Assembly (NCBI RefSeq): GCF_014842875.1
Contig: NZ_JACYXZ010000003.1
Location: forward strand, 186,001 to 250,000
DNA: 64,000 bases
From: Nocardioides donggukensis
Lineage (GTDB): Bacteria; Actinomycetota; Actinomycetes; Propionibacteriales; Nocardioidaceae
Direction: 5' to 3'
Shown: positions 23,680 through 31,891 of the stretch, in pieces
Layout of the letters: each line of letters opens with the position of its first letter
How positions within the stretch are numbered: the first letter of the stretch is position 1
The notes under the pieces: model-generated
Database searches by the model: none
The model's input: the letters and a program-made list of their open reading frames with translations, nothing else
What the model was told of the DNA's origin: nothing
Translations under genes and position numbers: made by a program

Positions 23680-24771
23680 CTCCGCCGACCGGGTGAACGT
23701 GCTCCCGCTCAGGGACCACGCGCGGACCTCGACCGGCGCCGGGAACTGGGTGGTGGTCGGGTCCTCCAGCCGGTAGGACACGAACCCGTCGGCCCCGAGG
23801 TGGGTCTGCCAGCCGCCCGGGCCTCCGTCCGAGGACAGGGAGGCCGACCCTCCCGCCGCGTCGACGGTGCGCACCTCGTCCATCGTGTCGGGGGCCGCCT
23901 GGAACACGTTCCACTCCGAGGTCTCGCCACCCCCGCCGAAGACGACGACCTCCAGGTCCCCGTCGCCGTCGAGGTCGACCGGCTCGAGCGGGCTCCTCTC
24001 CATGGTGCCAAGCAGAGGGGCGCTGGTCGTCTCGCCGGTGCCCCAGTCGACCCGCAGCAACTGCGCCGGGGCCGTGCCGCTCTCGTAGACCTGCACCTGG
24101 ACGGTCTCATCGGTGCCGTCGCCGTCGAGGTCCGCGTCGAGCTCGTCGAAGGTCACGAGGCTCGAGTCCTCGGTCGTCACCACCCGCGTCTCGGTGGACT
24201 CGACGAGCTCCCCGCCGGCGCAGTACGACGCCTCGACGAGGATCGTGTGCTCACCCCCGGTCACGTCGTTGACCACGAGCGGCTCGTCACCGTGGAACTC
24301 CGTGGTGGACGCCTTCAGGACGCCGTCCGGGTCGCACGCGAGGCCGTCCTGCTCGGAGCGCGCGACGACCCGGCCGTCGAAGCGCACCTCGGTGGCCGCG
24401 GGCCCGGTGTAGTCGGAGGCCTCCCCCGTCTCGGCGTCGACGTAGCCGGTCGACTCCCCGGTCACGAAGTACCTGATCACCACCTGACCTGCATCGTCGG
24501 GCACGGCCTCGATGTCGATCTGCTGCCAGGGAGTGCCACCCCGCTCGGTCACCGGGGGTGCCGACCGCTGGTCCGGCAGCGCCTGCGAGAGCCCCAGCCC
24601 GCCGGCGGCGAGCACGGCCGCGGCGGCGACCGCCCCGACGGCCCGGCGACGACGGTTCGCCCGCACCCGGCGCCGGATGTCGGGCATCCGGTCGCCCACC
24701 AGGTCCGCGTCGGCCAGGCCCGCCAGCCGGTCGAGCGACTCGAAGATCGGATCCCGCTCGTGGGTGCTCAT
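23626..24771 (-). CDS. Sigma-factor-coupled membrane protein with calcium-loop (FG-GAP-like) repeats
   Basis: 381 residues. A charged cytosolic N-terminus of about 45 residues precedes one helix ('AVGAVAAAAVLAAGGLGLSQAL'); the remainder would be extracytoplasmic. That part holds acidic loops 'ELDADLDGDGTDET' and 'DLDGDGDLEVVVFGGGG', typical of FG-GAP/dockerin-like Ca2+ sites. The ATG overlaps the sigma factor's stop (ATGA), the usual layout for sigma/anti-sigma pairs. It may be the sigma factor's regulator, with the outer part as sensor, but there is no recognisable zinc anti-sigma (ZAS) motif. An alternative is a downstream structural gene of the regulon. Confidence 0.75.
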   Translation of the reverse strand: MSTHERDPIFESLDRLAGLADADLVGDRMPDIRRRVRANRRRRAVGAVAAAAVLAAGGLGLSQALPDQRSAPPVTERGGTPWQQIDIEAVPDDAGQVVIRYFVTGESTGYVDAETGEASDYTGPAATEVRFDGRVVARSEQDGLACDPDGVLKASTTEFHGDEPLVVNDVTGGEHTILVEASYCAGGELVESTETRVVTTEDSSLVTFDELDADLDGDGTDETVQVQVYESGTAPAQLLRVDWGTGETTSAPLLGTMERSPLEPVDLDGDGDLEVVVFGGGGETSEWNVFQAAPDTMDEVRTVDAAGGSASLSSDGGPGGWQTHLGADGFVSYRLEDPTTTQFPAPVEVRAWSLSGSTFTRSAESTSQCVTFQPTFVLGPC

Positions 24772-25328
24772 GACGCTCCTCCGGACCGGCCCTGGTCGGC
24801 GCCCAGCTCCGAGCGCAGGCGGGCCAGCCCCTTGCTGGTGTTGCTCTTCACGGTGCCGGGCGAGCACCCCATGGCGGCGGCGGTGTCGGCCTCCGAGAGG
24901 TCGCACCAGTGCCGCAGCACGACGGCGGCCCGCTGTCGCTCGGGCAGCGCCCGGAGCGCCACGAGCAGCACCTGGCTCTCGACCACCGCACCGGCGATGT
25001 CGAGGGCGTGGCCCGAGCCCTCGGGGACCTCCGCCGTCGACCACTCCCGGTTGCGATGCCGTCGCCACCAGGAGGTCCGCAGGGAGACCATGACCCGGCG
25101 CAGGTAGGCGTCCGGGACCTCGTAGGTCCGCACCCGGTGCCAGTGCGGGTAGGTCTTGGCGTAGGCGGCCTGGAGCAGGTCCTCGGCCTCGTGCAGGTCG
25201 CCCGTCAGTAGGAACGCCAGCCGCTTGTGCCGACGTTCGCTCGCTCGCACGTAGGCATCGAACCCGTCGGCCTCGGCCGGGGGGCTCTCGCCCCGGCTCG
25301 CCGCGCGTCCGATCGTCGCCTCGTTCAC
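24768..25328 (-). CDS. ECF RNA polymerase sigma factor, SigE-family type
   Basis: 186 residues with two sigma regions. Region 2 is around 'RLAFLLTGDLHEAEDLLQAAYAKTYPHWHRV', and region 4 is around 'LRALPERQRAAVVLRHWCDLSE' with the helix-turn-helix 'ADTAAAMGCSPGTVKSNTSKGL'. The LLTGD and DLLQ patterns match the actinobacterial SigE-family group. It would redirect RNA polymerase to a small regulon; the coupled membrane protein downstream is the probable partner. The start at 25328 leaves a 25-residue acidic tail before region 2. Divergent from the PHA synthase gene, with 243 bp between. I see no obvious autoregulatory promoter there. Confidence 0.9.
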   Translation of the reverse strand: MNEATIGRAASRGESPPAEADGFDAYVRASERRHKRLAFLLTGDLHEAEDLLQAAYAKTYPHWHRVRTYEVPDAYLRRVMVSLRTSWWRRHRNREWSTAEVPEGSGHALDIAGAVVESQVLLVALRALPERQRAAVVLRHWCDLSEADTAAAMGCSPGTVKSNTSKGLARLRSELGADQGRSGGAS

Positions 25329-25571
25329 GTCCCCCTACACGCCCTCCGGCTCGGATCGGTTGCCTGCGTCCGGCCACGGCGTCGGGCGCCCGGTGCGGGC
25401 GCCGGCCCGAGACTCCGGCAGGGGCCAGCCTGACACGGGGAGCGCCGGGATGTGTGGCGGCTCACACAGCGGGTACAAGGGAGTGATCGCCTCCCGAACC
25501 GACCCGCATCGCCCCCAGATCGCCCAGCCCGACTCGACCCGCCCGAATCGCCCGCCCGAGAAGGAGACCGC

Positions 25572-27299
25572 GTGACGAACGTGATCGACGCCAAGGCCCG
25601 GCTGCGTGCGGCCGACGACACCGACGCCGCGGACACCGGCGCCGCGACACCGCTCGACCTGCTGCTCAACGACGCCGCCCGGAGTCCCGTGCGCCGGTTC
25701 CTGCCCGGCATGTCCGGGGTCCGGTTCGCGACGAACCTCGTCCGGCGACCGACCCGGTTGGCCGGCCGCACCGCCGGCCTGGCCGCCGAGCTGGCCAGGA
25801 TCGGCGTGGGCCGCTCCGACGTCGCGCCGCACGAGAAGGACCGCCGCTTCGCCGAGGAGGCCTGGGCCCGCAACCCGCTCTTCCGGCGGCTGCTGCAGGC
25901 CTACCTGGCGGCCGGCCAGACCGCGCGCGGGCTGGTCGAGGACGCCGACCTGGACTGGGGCGACGGCCAGCGCATGGGCTTCATCGTCGACAACCTGGTC
26001 GAGGCGTCGGCGCCCAGCAACAACCCGTTCCTCAACCCCGCGGTCCTCAAGCGGGTCCTCGACACCGGGGGCGGGAACCTCGCCGAGGGCAGCCGGCGGC
26101 TGGTCCGCGACTTCGCCACCGCGCCGAGGGTCCCGGCCATGGTCGAGCCGGACGCGTTCGAGGTCGGCACCGACCTCGCGGTGACGCCGGGGCAGGTCGT
26201 CCTCCGCACGGACATGTTCGAGCTGATCCAGTACACCCCCACGACCGCCAAGGTCCGCACCGTGCCGCTGCTGATCGTCCCCCCGACGATCAACAAGTAC
26301 TACGTCATCGACCTGGCCGAGCAGCGCAGCCTGGTCGAGCACCTGGTGGCCAGCGGCCAGCAGGTCTACTGCATCTCCTGGCGCAACCCGGACGCCCGGC
26401 ACGCCGACTGGGGGGTGGACAGCTACGGCCGGGCGATCATCGAGGCGATGGACGCCTCCCAGGCGATCGCCCGCACCGAGCAGGTCGCGGTGCTCGGCAT
26501 CTGCGCCGGCGGCATGCTCTCGTCGATGGTCATGGCCCACCTCGCCGCCACCGGGGACCTGGACCGGGTCGCCGCCTTCAGCCTCGCGGTGACCGTCCTC
26601 GACCAGGCGCAGGCCGGGTTGCCGAGCGCCCTGCTCTCGCGCAAGGCCGCGGCGGCGTCGACGAAGGTGTCGCGGGAGAAGGGCTACCTCGACGGGCGCA
26701 TGCTCGCCGAGGTGTTCGCCTGGCTGCGGCCCAACGACCTGGTCTGGAACTACTGGGTCAACAACTACCTGCTCGGCCGGGCACCCAAGGCCTTCGACAT
26801 CCTCTACTGGAACGCCGACCCGGTCCGGATGACCGCGGCCATGCACCGCGACTTCATGGAACTGGCGATCACCAACGGCCTCACCGAGCCAGGTGCCGCC
26901 ACGATGCTCGGCTCCGAGCTCGACCTCAGCAAGGTCGACGTCGACACCTACGCCGTCGCGGGCATCGCGGACCACCTCTGCGACTGGGAGTCCTGCTACC
27001 GCACCACCCAGCTGCTCGGCGGCGACATCCGCTTCGTGCTCTCGACGAGCGGGCACATCGCGGCCATGGTCAACCCTCCCGGCAACCCGAAGGCGAGCTT
27101 CCAGACGGCGCCGGACCACCCCGAGGACGCCCAGCAGTGGCTCCAGCAGGCGAGCAAGGTCAAGGGCACCTGGTGGGACGACTACGTCGACTGGCTCGCC
27201 GCCCGCACCGGCCCGGAGCGGGGCAAGCCGCGCCGGCACGGGTCAGCCGCCTTCGAGCCGGTCTGCGCGGCCCCGGGCACCTATGTCCACGACCGCTGA
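25572..27299 (+). CDS. phaC: Polyhydroxyalkanoate synthase, class I/II
   Basis: 575 residues. It polymerises (R)-3-hydroxyacyl-CoA into storage polyester on cytoplasmic granules. The lipase-like box is 'LGICAGGM' with nucleophile Cys311; the catalytic Asp is in 'GIADHLCDW' and His in 'STSGHIAAMVNPPGN'. Other landmarks are 'NNPFLNP', 'LIQYTPTT', 'VPPTINKYYVIDL', 'SWRNPD' and 'WNYWVNNYLLG'. Length and motifs fit single-subunit synthases, and the pairing with an mcl-type depolymerase hints at class II. The start is GTG 25572 with AAGGAG upstream; longer readings lack family sequence. It overlaps the depolymerase gene by 17 bp, so the two are co-transcribed. Confidence 0.95.
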   Translation: MTNVIDAKARLRAADDTDAADTGAATPLDLLLNDAARSPVRRFLPGMSGVRFATNLVRRPTRLAGRTAGLAAELARIGVGRSDVAPHEKDRRFAEEAWARNPLFRRLLQAYLAAGQTARGLVEDADLDWGDGQRMGFIVDNLVEASAPSNNPFLNPAVLKRVLDTGGGNLAEGSRRLVRDFATAPRVPAMVEPDAFEVGTDLAVTPGQVVLRTDMFELIQYTPTTAKVRTVPLLIVPPTINKYYVIDLAEQRSLVEHLVASGQQVYCISWRNPDARHADWGVDSYGRAIIEAMDASQAIARTEQVAVLGICAGGMLSSMVMAHLAATGDLDRVAAFSLAVTVLDQAQAGLPSALLSRKAAAASTKVSREKGYLDGRMLAEVFAWLRPNDLVWNYWVNNYLLGRAPKAFDILYWNADPVRMTAAMHRDFMELAITNGLTEPGAATMLGSELDLSKVDVDTYAVAGIADHLCDWESCYRTTQLLGGDIRFVLSTSGHIAAMVNPPGNPKASFQTAPDHPEDAQQWLQQASKVKGTWWDDYVDWLAARTGPERGKPRRHGSAAFEPVCAAPGTYVHDR

Positions 27300-28134
27300 T
27301 CGCGAGCAGGTCCGCTCGCTCGCCGTCCGCGGCGTGCGGGTGCGGGTCTCCGAGCGTCGGGCGCGGGGCGCCTACGCCGCCGAGCCGCCGCTGCTGCTGT
27401 GCAACGGCATCGGGGCCAGCCTCGAGGTGCTGCAGCCACTGGTCGACTCCCTGCACCCGGACCGGGGCGTGATCCGCTTCGACGTGCCGGGGGTGGGCGG
27501 CTCCCCGCTGCCGCCGACGCCGTACCCGATCGCGGGTCTGGCCTCGTGGGTCACCGCGATGGTGCGCCGCCTGGGCCACGAGCGGTACGACGTCCTCGGG
27601 CTGTCCTGGGGCGGCGGCCTCGCCCAACAGCTCGCCGTCCAGTGCCGCCGCCGGGTCCGCAAGGTGGTGCTGGTCGCCACGGGCACGGGGTCGGTCATGG
27701 TCCCGGCCCACCCGCGGGTGCTGATGCGGATGATGACCCCGCGCCGGCACCGCGACCCGGCGTACGCGCTGAGGATCGCACCGGAGATCTACGGCGGCAC
27801 GATGCGCACCGACCCACGCAGCGGCGCCGAGCTGCTGCACGCCGCCACCCGGGCCGGGCCCAAGCGGGGCTACTACTACCAGCTCCTGGCCACCCTCGGC
27901 TGGTCCAGCCTGCCGGGGCTCCCGCTGCTGCGGCAGCCGACGCTGATCCTGGCCGGCGACGACGACCCGATCATCCCGCTCGTTAACGCGCGGGTCATGG
28001 CCCGGCTGATCCCCGACGCCCGGCTGCACGTCTACCCCGGCGGGCACCTCGGCATCATCACCGAGAGCGACCAGCTCGCCCCCGTCGTCGAGGAGTTCCT
28101 CGGCGGACCCATCCCGACCGACGGAGACGCATGA
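27283..28134 (+). CDS. phaZ: Intracellular polyhydroxyalkanoate depolymerase
   Basis: 283 residues, alpha/beta hydrolase. 'LLCNGIGASLEVLQPL', 'RFDVPGVGGSP', 'GLSWGGGLAQQLA', 'RIAPEIYGG', 'ILAGDDDPIIPL' and 'GGHLGIIT' follow the order of the Pseudomonas medium-chain-length PHA depolymerase closely. Ser in SWGGG, Asp in GDDDP and His in GGHL form the triad. It would release hydroxyacids from granules made by the upstream synthase. ATG 27283 lies inside the end of phaC (17-bp overlap), and its stop overlaps the next start (ATGA). Confidence 0.93.
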   Translation: MSTTADREQVRSLAVRGVRVRVSERRARGAYAAEPPLLLCNGIGASLEVLQPLVDSLHPDRGVIRFDVPGVGGSPLPPTPYPIAGLASWVTAMVRRLGHERYDVLGLSWGGGLAQQLAVQCRRRVRKVVLVATGTGSVMVPAHPRVLMRMMTPRRHRDPAYALRIAPEIYGGTMRTDPRSGAELLHAATRAGPKRGYYYQLLATLGWSSLPGLPLLRQPTLILAGDDDPIIPLVNARVMARLIPDARLHVYPGGHLGIITESDQLAPVVEEFLGGPIPTDGDA

Positions 28135-29321
28135 GCGACCTCGACCTCACCGCCACCCCCGACTCCGACTTCCTGGGCTTCGAGCTGCTGCTCGACGACG
28201 ACGGCCGCGCGCTGCTCGAGCGGGTGCGCGGCCACATGACCTCGGTGGTCGAGCCGGTGATCAACGACCACTGGACCCGGGCGGAGTTCCCCCACGATCT
28301 GCTGCCGGGGTTCGCCGAGCTCGGCATCGCCGGTCTCCCGTACGACGGCCCGGAATGCCCCGGTCGCAGCGCGCTCCTCGACGGCATGATCTCGATGGAG
28401 CTGGCCCGGGTGGACCCCTCGATCGCGACCTTCTTCGGCGTGCACGGGGGGCTGGCCATGGGCTCCATTCAGCTGTGCGGCTCCGAGGAGCAGCAGGAGC
28501 GGTGGCTGCCGGCGATGGCCCGGATGGAGCTGATCGGCGCCTTCGGCCTCACCGAGCCCGAGCACGGCTCGGGGATCGCCGGCGGGCTGGCGACCACGGC
28601 CCGTCGCGACGGCGACTCCTGGGTGCTCGACGGTGAGAAGAAGTGGATCGGCAACGCCTCCTTCGCCGATCTGGTGGTGATCTGGGCGCGCGACGTCGAG
28701 GACGACCAGGTGAAGGGCTTCGTGGTCGAGCAGGGCACCGAGGGGATGACGTTCGACCTCCAGGAGGACAAGATCGCGCTCCGGGTGGTGCAGAACGCCT
28801 CGATCCACCTCGCCGGGGTCCGGGTGCCGGAGTCGCACCGGCTCGCCCGCGCCGACTCCTTCGACGACACCGCGCAGGTGCTCCGGCTGACTCGGATGGG
28901 CGTTGCCTGGATGGCCACCGGCTGCGCCCGCGGCGCCTACGAGCACGCCCTGCGCTACACCGGGGAGCGCGAGCAGTTCGGGAAGCCGATCGCGAGCTTC
29001 CAGCTGGTGCAGGACCTGCTGGTCCGGATGCTGGGCAACGTCGCCGCCTCGACGGCGATGTGTGTGCGGGTCTCCCAGCTCCAGGACGCCGGCACCGTGC
29101 GCGACGAGCACGCGTCACTGGCCAAGGCGTTCAGCACGGTGCGGATGCGCGAGACCGTCGGCTGGGCCCGGGAGGTGCTCGGCGGCAACGGCATCCTGCT
29201 CGAGCACCATGTCGGCCGGTTCGTGGCAGACGCCGAGGCGATCTACTCCTACGAGGGCACCCGGGAGATCAACACATTGATCGTGGGCCGCGCGATCACC
29301 GGGGTCGGCGCCTTCGTCTGA
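28131..29321 (+). CDS. Acyl-CoA dehydrogenase, glutaryl-CoA dehydrogenase-like
   Basis: 396 residues, complete. FAD-binding and fold signatures are 'FGLTEPEHGSGIAGGLATTA', 'GEKKWIGNA', 'TGEREQFGKPIASFQLVQ' and 'EVLGGNGILLEHHVGR'. The catalytic Glu is in 'YSYEGTREIN', the position used by short/medium-chain and glutaryl-CoA dehydrogenases. It would oxidise an acyl-CoA to the enoyl-CoA. The 4-bp overlap with phaZ places it in the PHA operon. It may process acyl-CoAs formed from released hydroxyacids or feed precursors to the synthase; the exact substrate is not shown. Confidence 0.92.
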   Translation: MSDLDLTATPDSDFLGFELLLDDDGRALLERVRGHMTSVVEPVINDHWTRAEFPHDLLPGFAELGIAGLPYDGPECPGRSALLDGMISMELARVDPSIATFFGVHGGLAMGSIQLCGSEEQQERWLPAMARMELIGAFGLTEPEHGSGIAGGLATTARRDGDSWVLDGEKKWIGNASFADLVVIWARDVEDDQVKGFVVEQGTEGMTFDLQEDKIALRVVQNASIHLAGVRVPESHRLARADSFDDTAQVLRLTRMGVAWMATGCARGAYEHALRYTGEREQFGKPIASFQLVQDLLVRMLGNVAASTAMCVRVSQLQDAGTVRDEHASLAKAFSTVRMRETVGWAREVLGGNGILLEHHVGRFVADAEAIYSYEGTREINTLIVGRAITGVGAFV

Positions 29322-29346
29322 GGGACGTCGGGCGCCGCGGGACCGG

Positions 29347-29745
29347 TCAGAAGGTCGCCCGCTCGCCGTCCAGCCAGGCCTTGCTGTCACGCACGTCGAA
29401 GACCAGCGAGATCGCGTTGACGACCAGCACGGCCTCGAGGTAGGCGGCGTACCCGCCGGTGACGTCGTCTCGGACGACCAGTGCGTGGAGCAGGACCGCG
29501 GCGAGCGGGACCCACAGCGCGACGTGGGGCAGTGCCATCGCGTTGCTGAACCCTCGGTCGACGACCATGACCACGCCGTTCGCAGCCAGCGCGCCCAGCG
29601 CCAGGACCGCGACGACGAGGCTCACCGGCTCCCCGAGGAAGAACAGGATCCCGAGGTTCGCGGGGACCAGGATCCCCAGCATCCACACCAGCACGGCGAT
29701 CGGCAGCCGCGTCGCGCTCCCCCAGATGTCGCGGAGCAGACTCAT
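29347..29745 (-). CDS. Small membrane protein, four predicted helices
   Basis: 132 residues with hydrophobic segments 'LPIAVLVWMLGILVPANLGIL', 'VSLVVAVLALGALAANGVVMV', 'LWVPLAAVLLHALVV' and 'AAYLEAVLVVNAISLVF'. No family recognised. It ends in a charged tail (RDSKAWLDGERATF). It converges on the acyl-CoA dehydrogenase gene (25 bp between stops) and starts 29 bp after the SDR stop, so it may be the last gene of the MFS/SDR operon. Confidence 0.75.
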   Translation of the reverse strand: MSLLRDIWGSATRLPIAVLVWMLGILVPANLGILFFLGEPVSLVVAVLALGALAANGVVMVVDRGFSNAMALPHVALWVPLAAVLLHALVVRDDVTGGYAAYLEAVLVVNAISLVFDVRDSKAWLDGERATF

Positions 29746-29774
29746 GGGCGGGAGCCTGCCACGACGCCGAGCGG

Positions 29775-30578
29775 TCAGCTCCTCCGGGCCAGGACCGCCT
29801 CGATCGCGCGGACCACCTCGTCGACCTTCGCGGGGTCCAGCGCATCGGGGTGCGGCGGGGCGAAGCGGCCGGCGTCGTTGTCGAAGTACTCCCCCGACCG
29901 GCCACCGAACTCGTCGTCGAGCGCGGCCCGGACGAGGATGTCCGCGCCCTGGGCGACGTCGCTGCCGGACACCCCGAACCCGTCGCGCACCATCTTGGTG
30001 GCCAGCAGGGAGCCGGGGTTCACCGCGACCACCACCTGGTCACCGTCGAGGGTCGACGCCAGGTGGCGCGACCACATCGTGAGCGCCAGCTTGCTCTGCG
30101 CGTAGGCGGGCATGTCCGCCAGCTCGACCTCGCCGGCCAGTGCCCTCAGGTCCACCGGGGACTGGGCGGCCGAGGAGACGTTGACCACCCGCCCCGAGGC
30201 CGCGAGCAGCGGCAGCAGGCTGCGGGTCAGGAGGTAGGGGGCGATCGTGTTGACGGCGAACCGCACGTCTCCGAGCTCGCCCCGGGCGGGGCCGGGCACC
30301 CGGAGGACACCGGCGTTGTTGATCAGCGCGTCCAGGGTCTCGTGCCTCTCGGCGACGGCCCCGGCCAGCGCCTCGACCTGCTCCGGGCGCGCGAGGTCGG
30401 CCAGGTGCCCCTCGACGCTCCCGCTCCCGCCGGCCGCCTCGCCGACGGTCGCCTCGGCGCGCTCCAGCCTCTCCGCGTCGCGCCCGTGCAGGATCACGTG
30501 GTGCCCGAGCGACGTCAGCCGCGTCGCGGTCGCCAGCCCGATGCCGTCGGTCGAGCCGGTCACGAGGATCGTCTTCAT
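29775..30578 (-). CDS. Short-chain dehydrogenase/reductase
   Basis: 267 residues, classical SDR. The dinucleotide site is 'ILVTGSTDGIGLATA', followed by 'INNAGVLR' and the catalytic set with Ser in 'VVNVSSAAQSP' and 'YAQSK' (YxxxK). 'NPGSLLATKMVRDGFG' follows, as in retinol dehydrogenase-like members. It should use NAD(P)H on a carbonyl or alcohol; the substrate is unknown. Its ATG overlaps the MFS gene's stop by 4 bp, so transporter and reductase are translationally coupled. The reductase may modify a compound handled by the transporter. Confidence 0.9.
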   Translation of the reverse strand: MKTILVTGSTDGIGLATATRLTSLGHHVILHGRDAERLERAEATVGEAAGGSGSVEGHLADLARPEQVEALAGAVAERHETLDALINNAGVLRVPGPARGELGDVRFAVNTIAPYLLTRSLLPLLAASGRVVNVSSAAQSPVDLRALAGEVELADMPAYAQSKLALTMWSRHLASTLDGDQVVVAVNPGSLLATKMVRDGFGVSGSDVAQGADILVRAALDDEFGGRSGEYFDNDAGRFAPPHPDALDPAKVDEVVRAIEAVLARRS

Positions 30579-31771
30579 GGGGTTGCCTTCCGGTGGTCGG
30601 GCGGGTGCGCCACCGGGCGGGGACGGTACGCCGCGACCGGGAGCACCGCCACGGCCACAGCGGCGACGACGAGGAACGCCGTGCTGAACGACGTCTGCTC
30701 GGCGATGATTCCGACCGCCACCGAGCCCATGGCGGTGCCGGCGTCGAAGCCGACGTTCCACACGGCGCTGGCGGCGTTGTGGTGGCGCCGGGAGACGGAG
30801 CCGAAGGCGACGATCAGGGTGAGGTTCTGCAGGGCGCCGTAGGCCAGGCCGAGCAGGCCGGCCGCGACCAGGAACGTGGTGGCACCGGTCGCGTCCGGGT
30901 CCCGCACCGACCAGCCGACCAGGGCGGTGCTCACCCCGGTGACGAGGACGAGCGGCCAGAGGAACCGCTGGGAGCCGAACCGGTCGGCGAGAAGACCGGC
31001 CCGCCACCGGCCGAGTGCGGCGACGAGCCCCATGACGAAGAGCCCGGTCGCGGCCAGCGCGTCGCCGGAGACCATCTGCGGCACGAAGGTGATCGCCGCG
31101 CCGCCGGCGAGGGTGACCGAGAGCAGCAGCAGCGTGGGCCGCAGGAGCGGCAGGTAGACCGCCGCCCGCGGACCCTCCACCGTCCCGGTCGGCAGCTCCG
31201 GAGGGTCGTCGGGCAGCGCCGCGGCCAGCCGTCGCGCGGCCGGGATGCCGGCCACGGGCAGGGCGCTGACGACGAAGACCACCCAGAAGCCGAGGTTCTC
31301 CGCGACCCAGGGGGCGGCCGCGAGCAGGAAGAGGTTCGGCAGCGCGACCGCCAGGCCGTAGACGCCGATCGCCTCGCCCCGCCGCTCGGGCGCCACGAGG
31401 GCGGCCACCGCGGCGCTGCCGGTGACCGTGAGCACCCCGAAGCCGACGCCGCGCAGCGCGGAGACCACCAGGATCGGCCCGAGCGCGTCACTGAGCCCGT
31501 AGAGCAGCGCGGGCACCCCGAGCATCGCCAGGCCGACGCTCAGCGTCGTCGCCCAGCCGAACCTGCGCAGCGCGCTCGGGACCAGGAACTGGGTGAGGAC
31601 CGTGAAGAGCAGGAGCACCCCGTTGACCAGCCCGGCGCCGCCGGCGCCGGCGCCGCCGTGCACCGCCCACAGCGGCGCCACCGGGAGCAGGGCGGCGTAG
31701 CCGGAGAAGCCGGTGAGGGTCATCACCGTGAGCGGGCGCATGCCGGGCTCGCGCCAGATGGAGGACCTCAC
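30575..31771 (-). CDS. MFS transporter
   Basis: 398 residues, twelve helices. The cytoplasmic loop 'RRFGWATTLSVGLAML' and the second-half equivalent 'GRWRAGLLADRFGSQRFL' are MFS signature regions. It is a drug/metabolite efflux-type carrier by resemblance only. The start is GTG 31771: a TAGGGT box lies exactly seven bases upstream, fitting a leaderless transcript and fixing this start over the internal ATG ten codons later. Coupled to the SDR by ATGA overlap. Confidence 0.9.
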   Translation of the reverse strand: MRSSIWREPGMRPLTVMTLTGFSGYAALLPVAPLWAVHGGAGAGGAGLVNGVLLLFTVLTQFLVPSALRRFGWATTLSVGLAMLGVPALLYGLSDALGPILVVSALRGVGFGVLTVTGSAAVAALVAPERRGEAIGVYGLAVALPNLFLLAAAPWVAENLGFWVVFVVSALPVAGIPAARRLAAALPDDPPELPTGTVEGPRAAVYLPLLRPTLLLLSVTLAGGAAITFVPQMVSGDALAATGLFVMGLVAALGRWRAGLLADRFGSQRFLWPLVLVTGVSTALVGWSVRDPDATGATTFLVAAGLLGLAYGALQNLTLIVAFGSVSRRHHNAASAVWNVGFDAGTAMGSVAVGIIAEQTSFSTAFLVVAAVAVAVLPVAAYRPRPVAHPPDHRKATP

Positions 31772-31891
31772 CGGCCTGACCCTAGACAGTGGGTCGCGCC
31801 GTGGGGTCGACCGGTCCGTGGTCCGTCGCGGGCGTGACGTCCCCTCGGAATGACGGGGCTGTGGCGTGGCGGGGGCTGCGGCGTACGGGGC

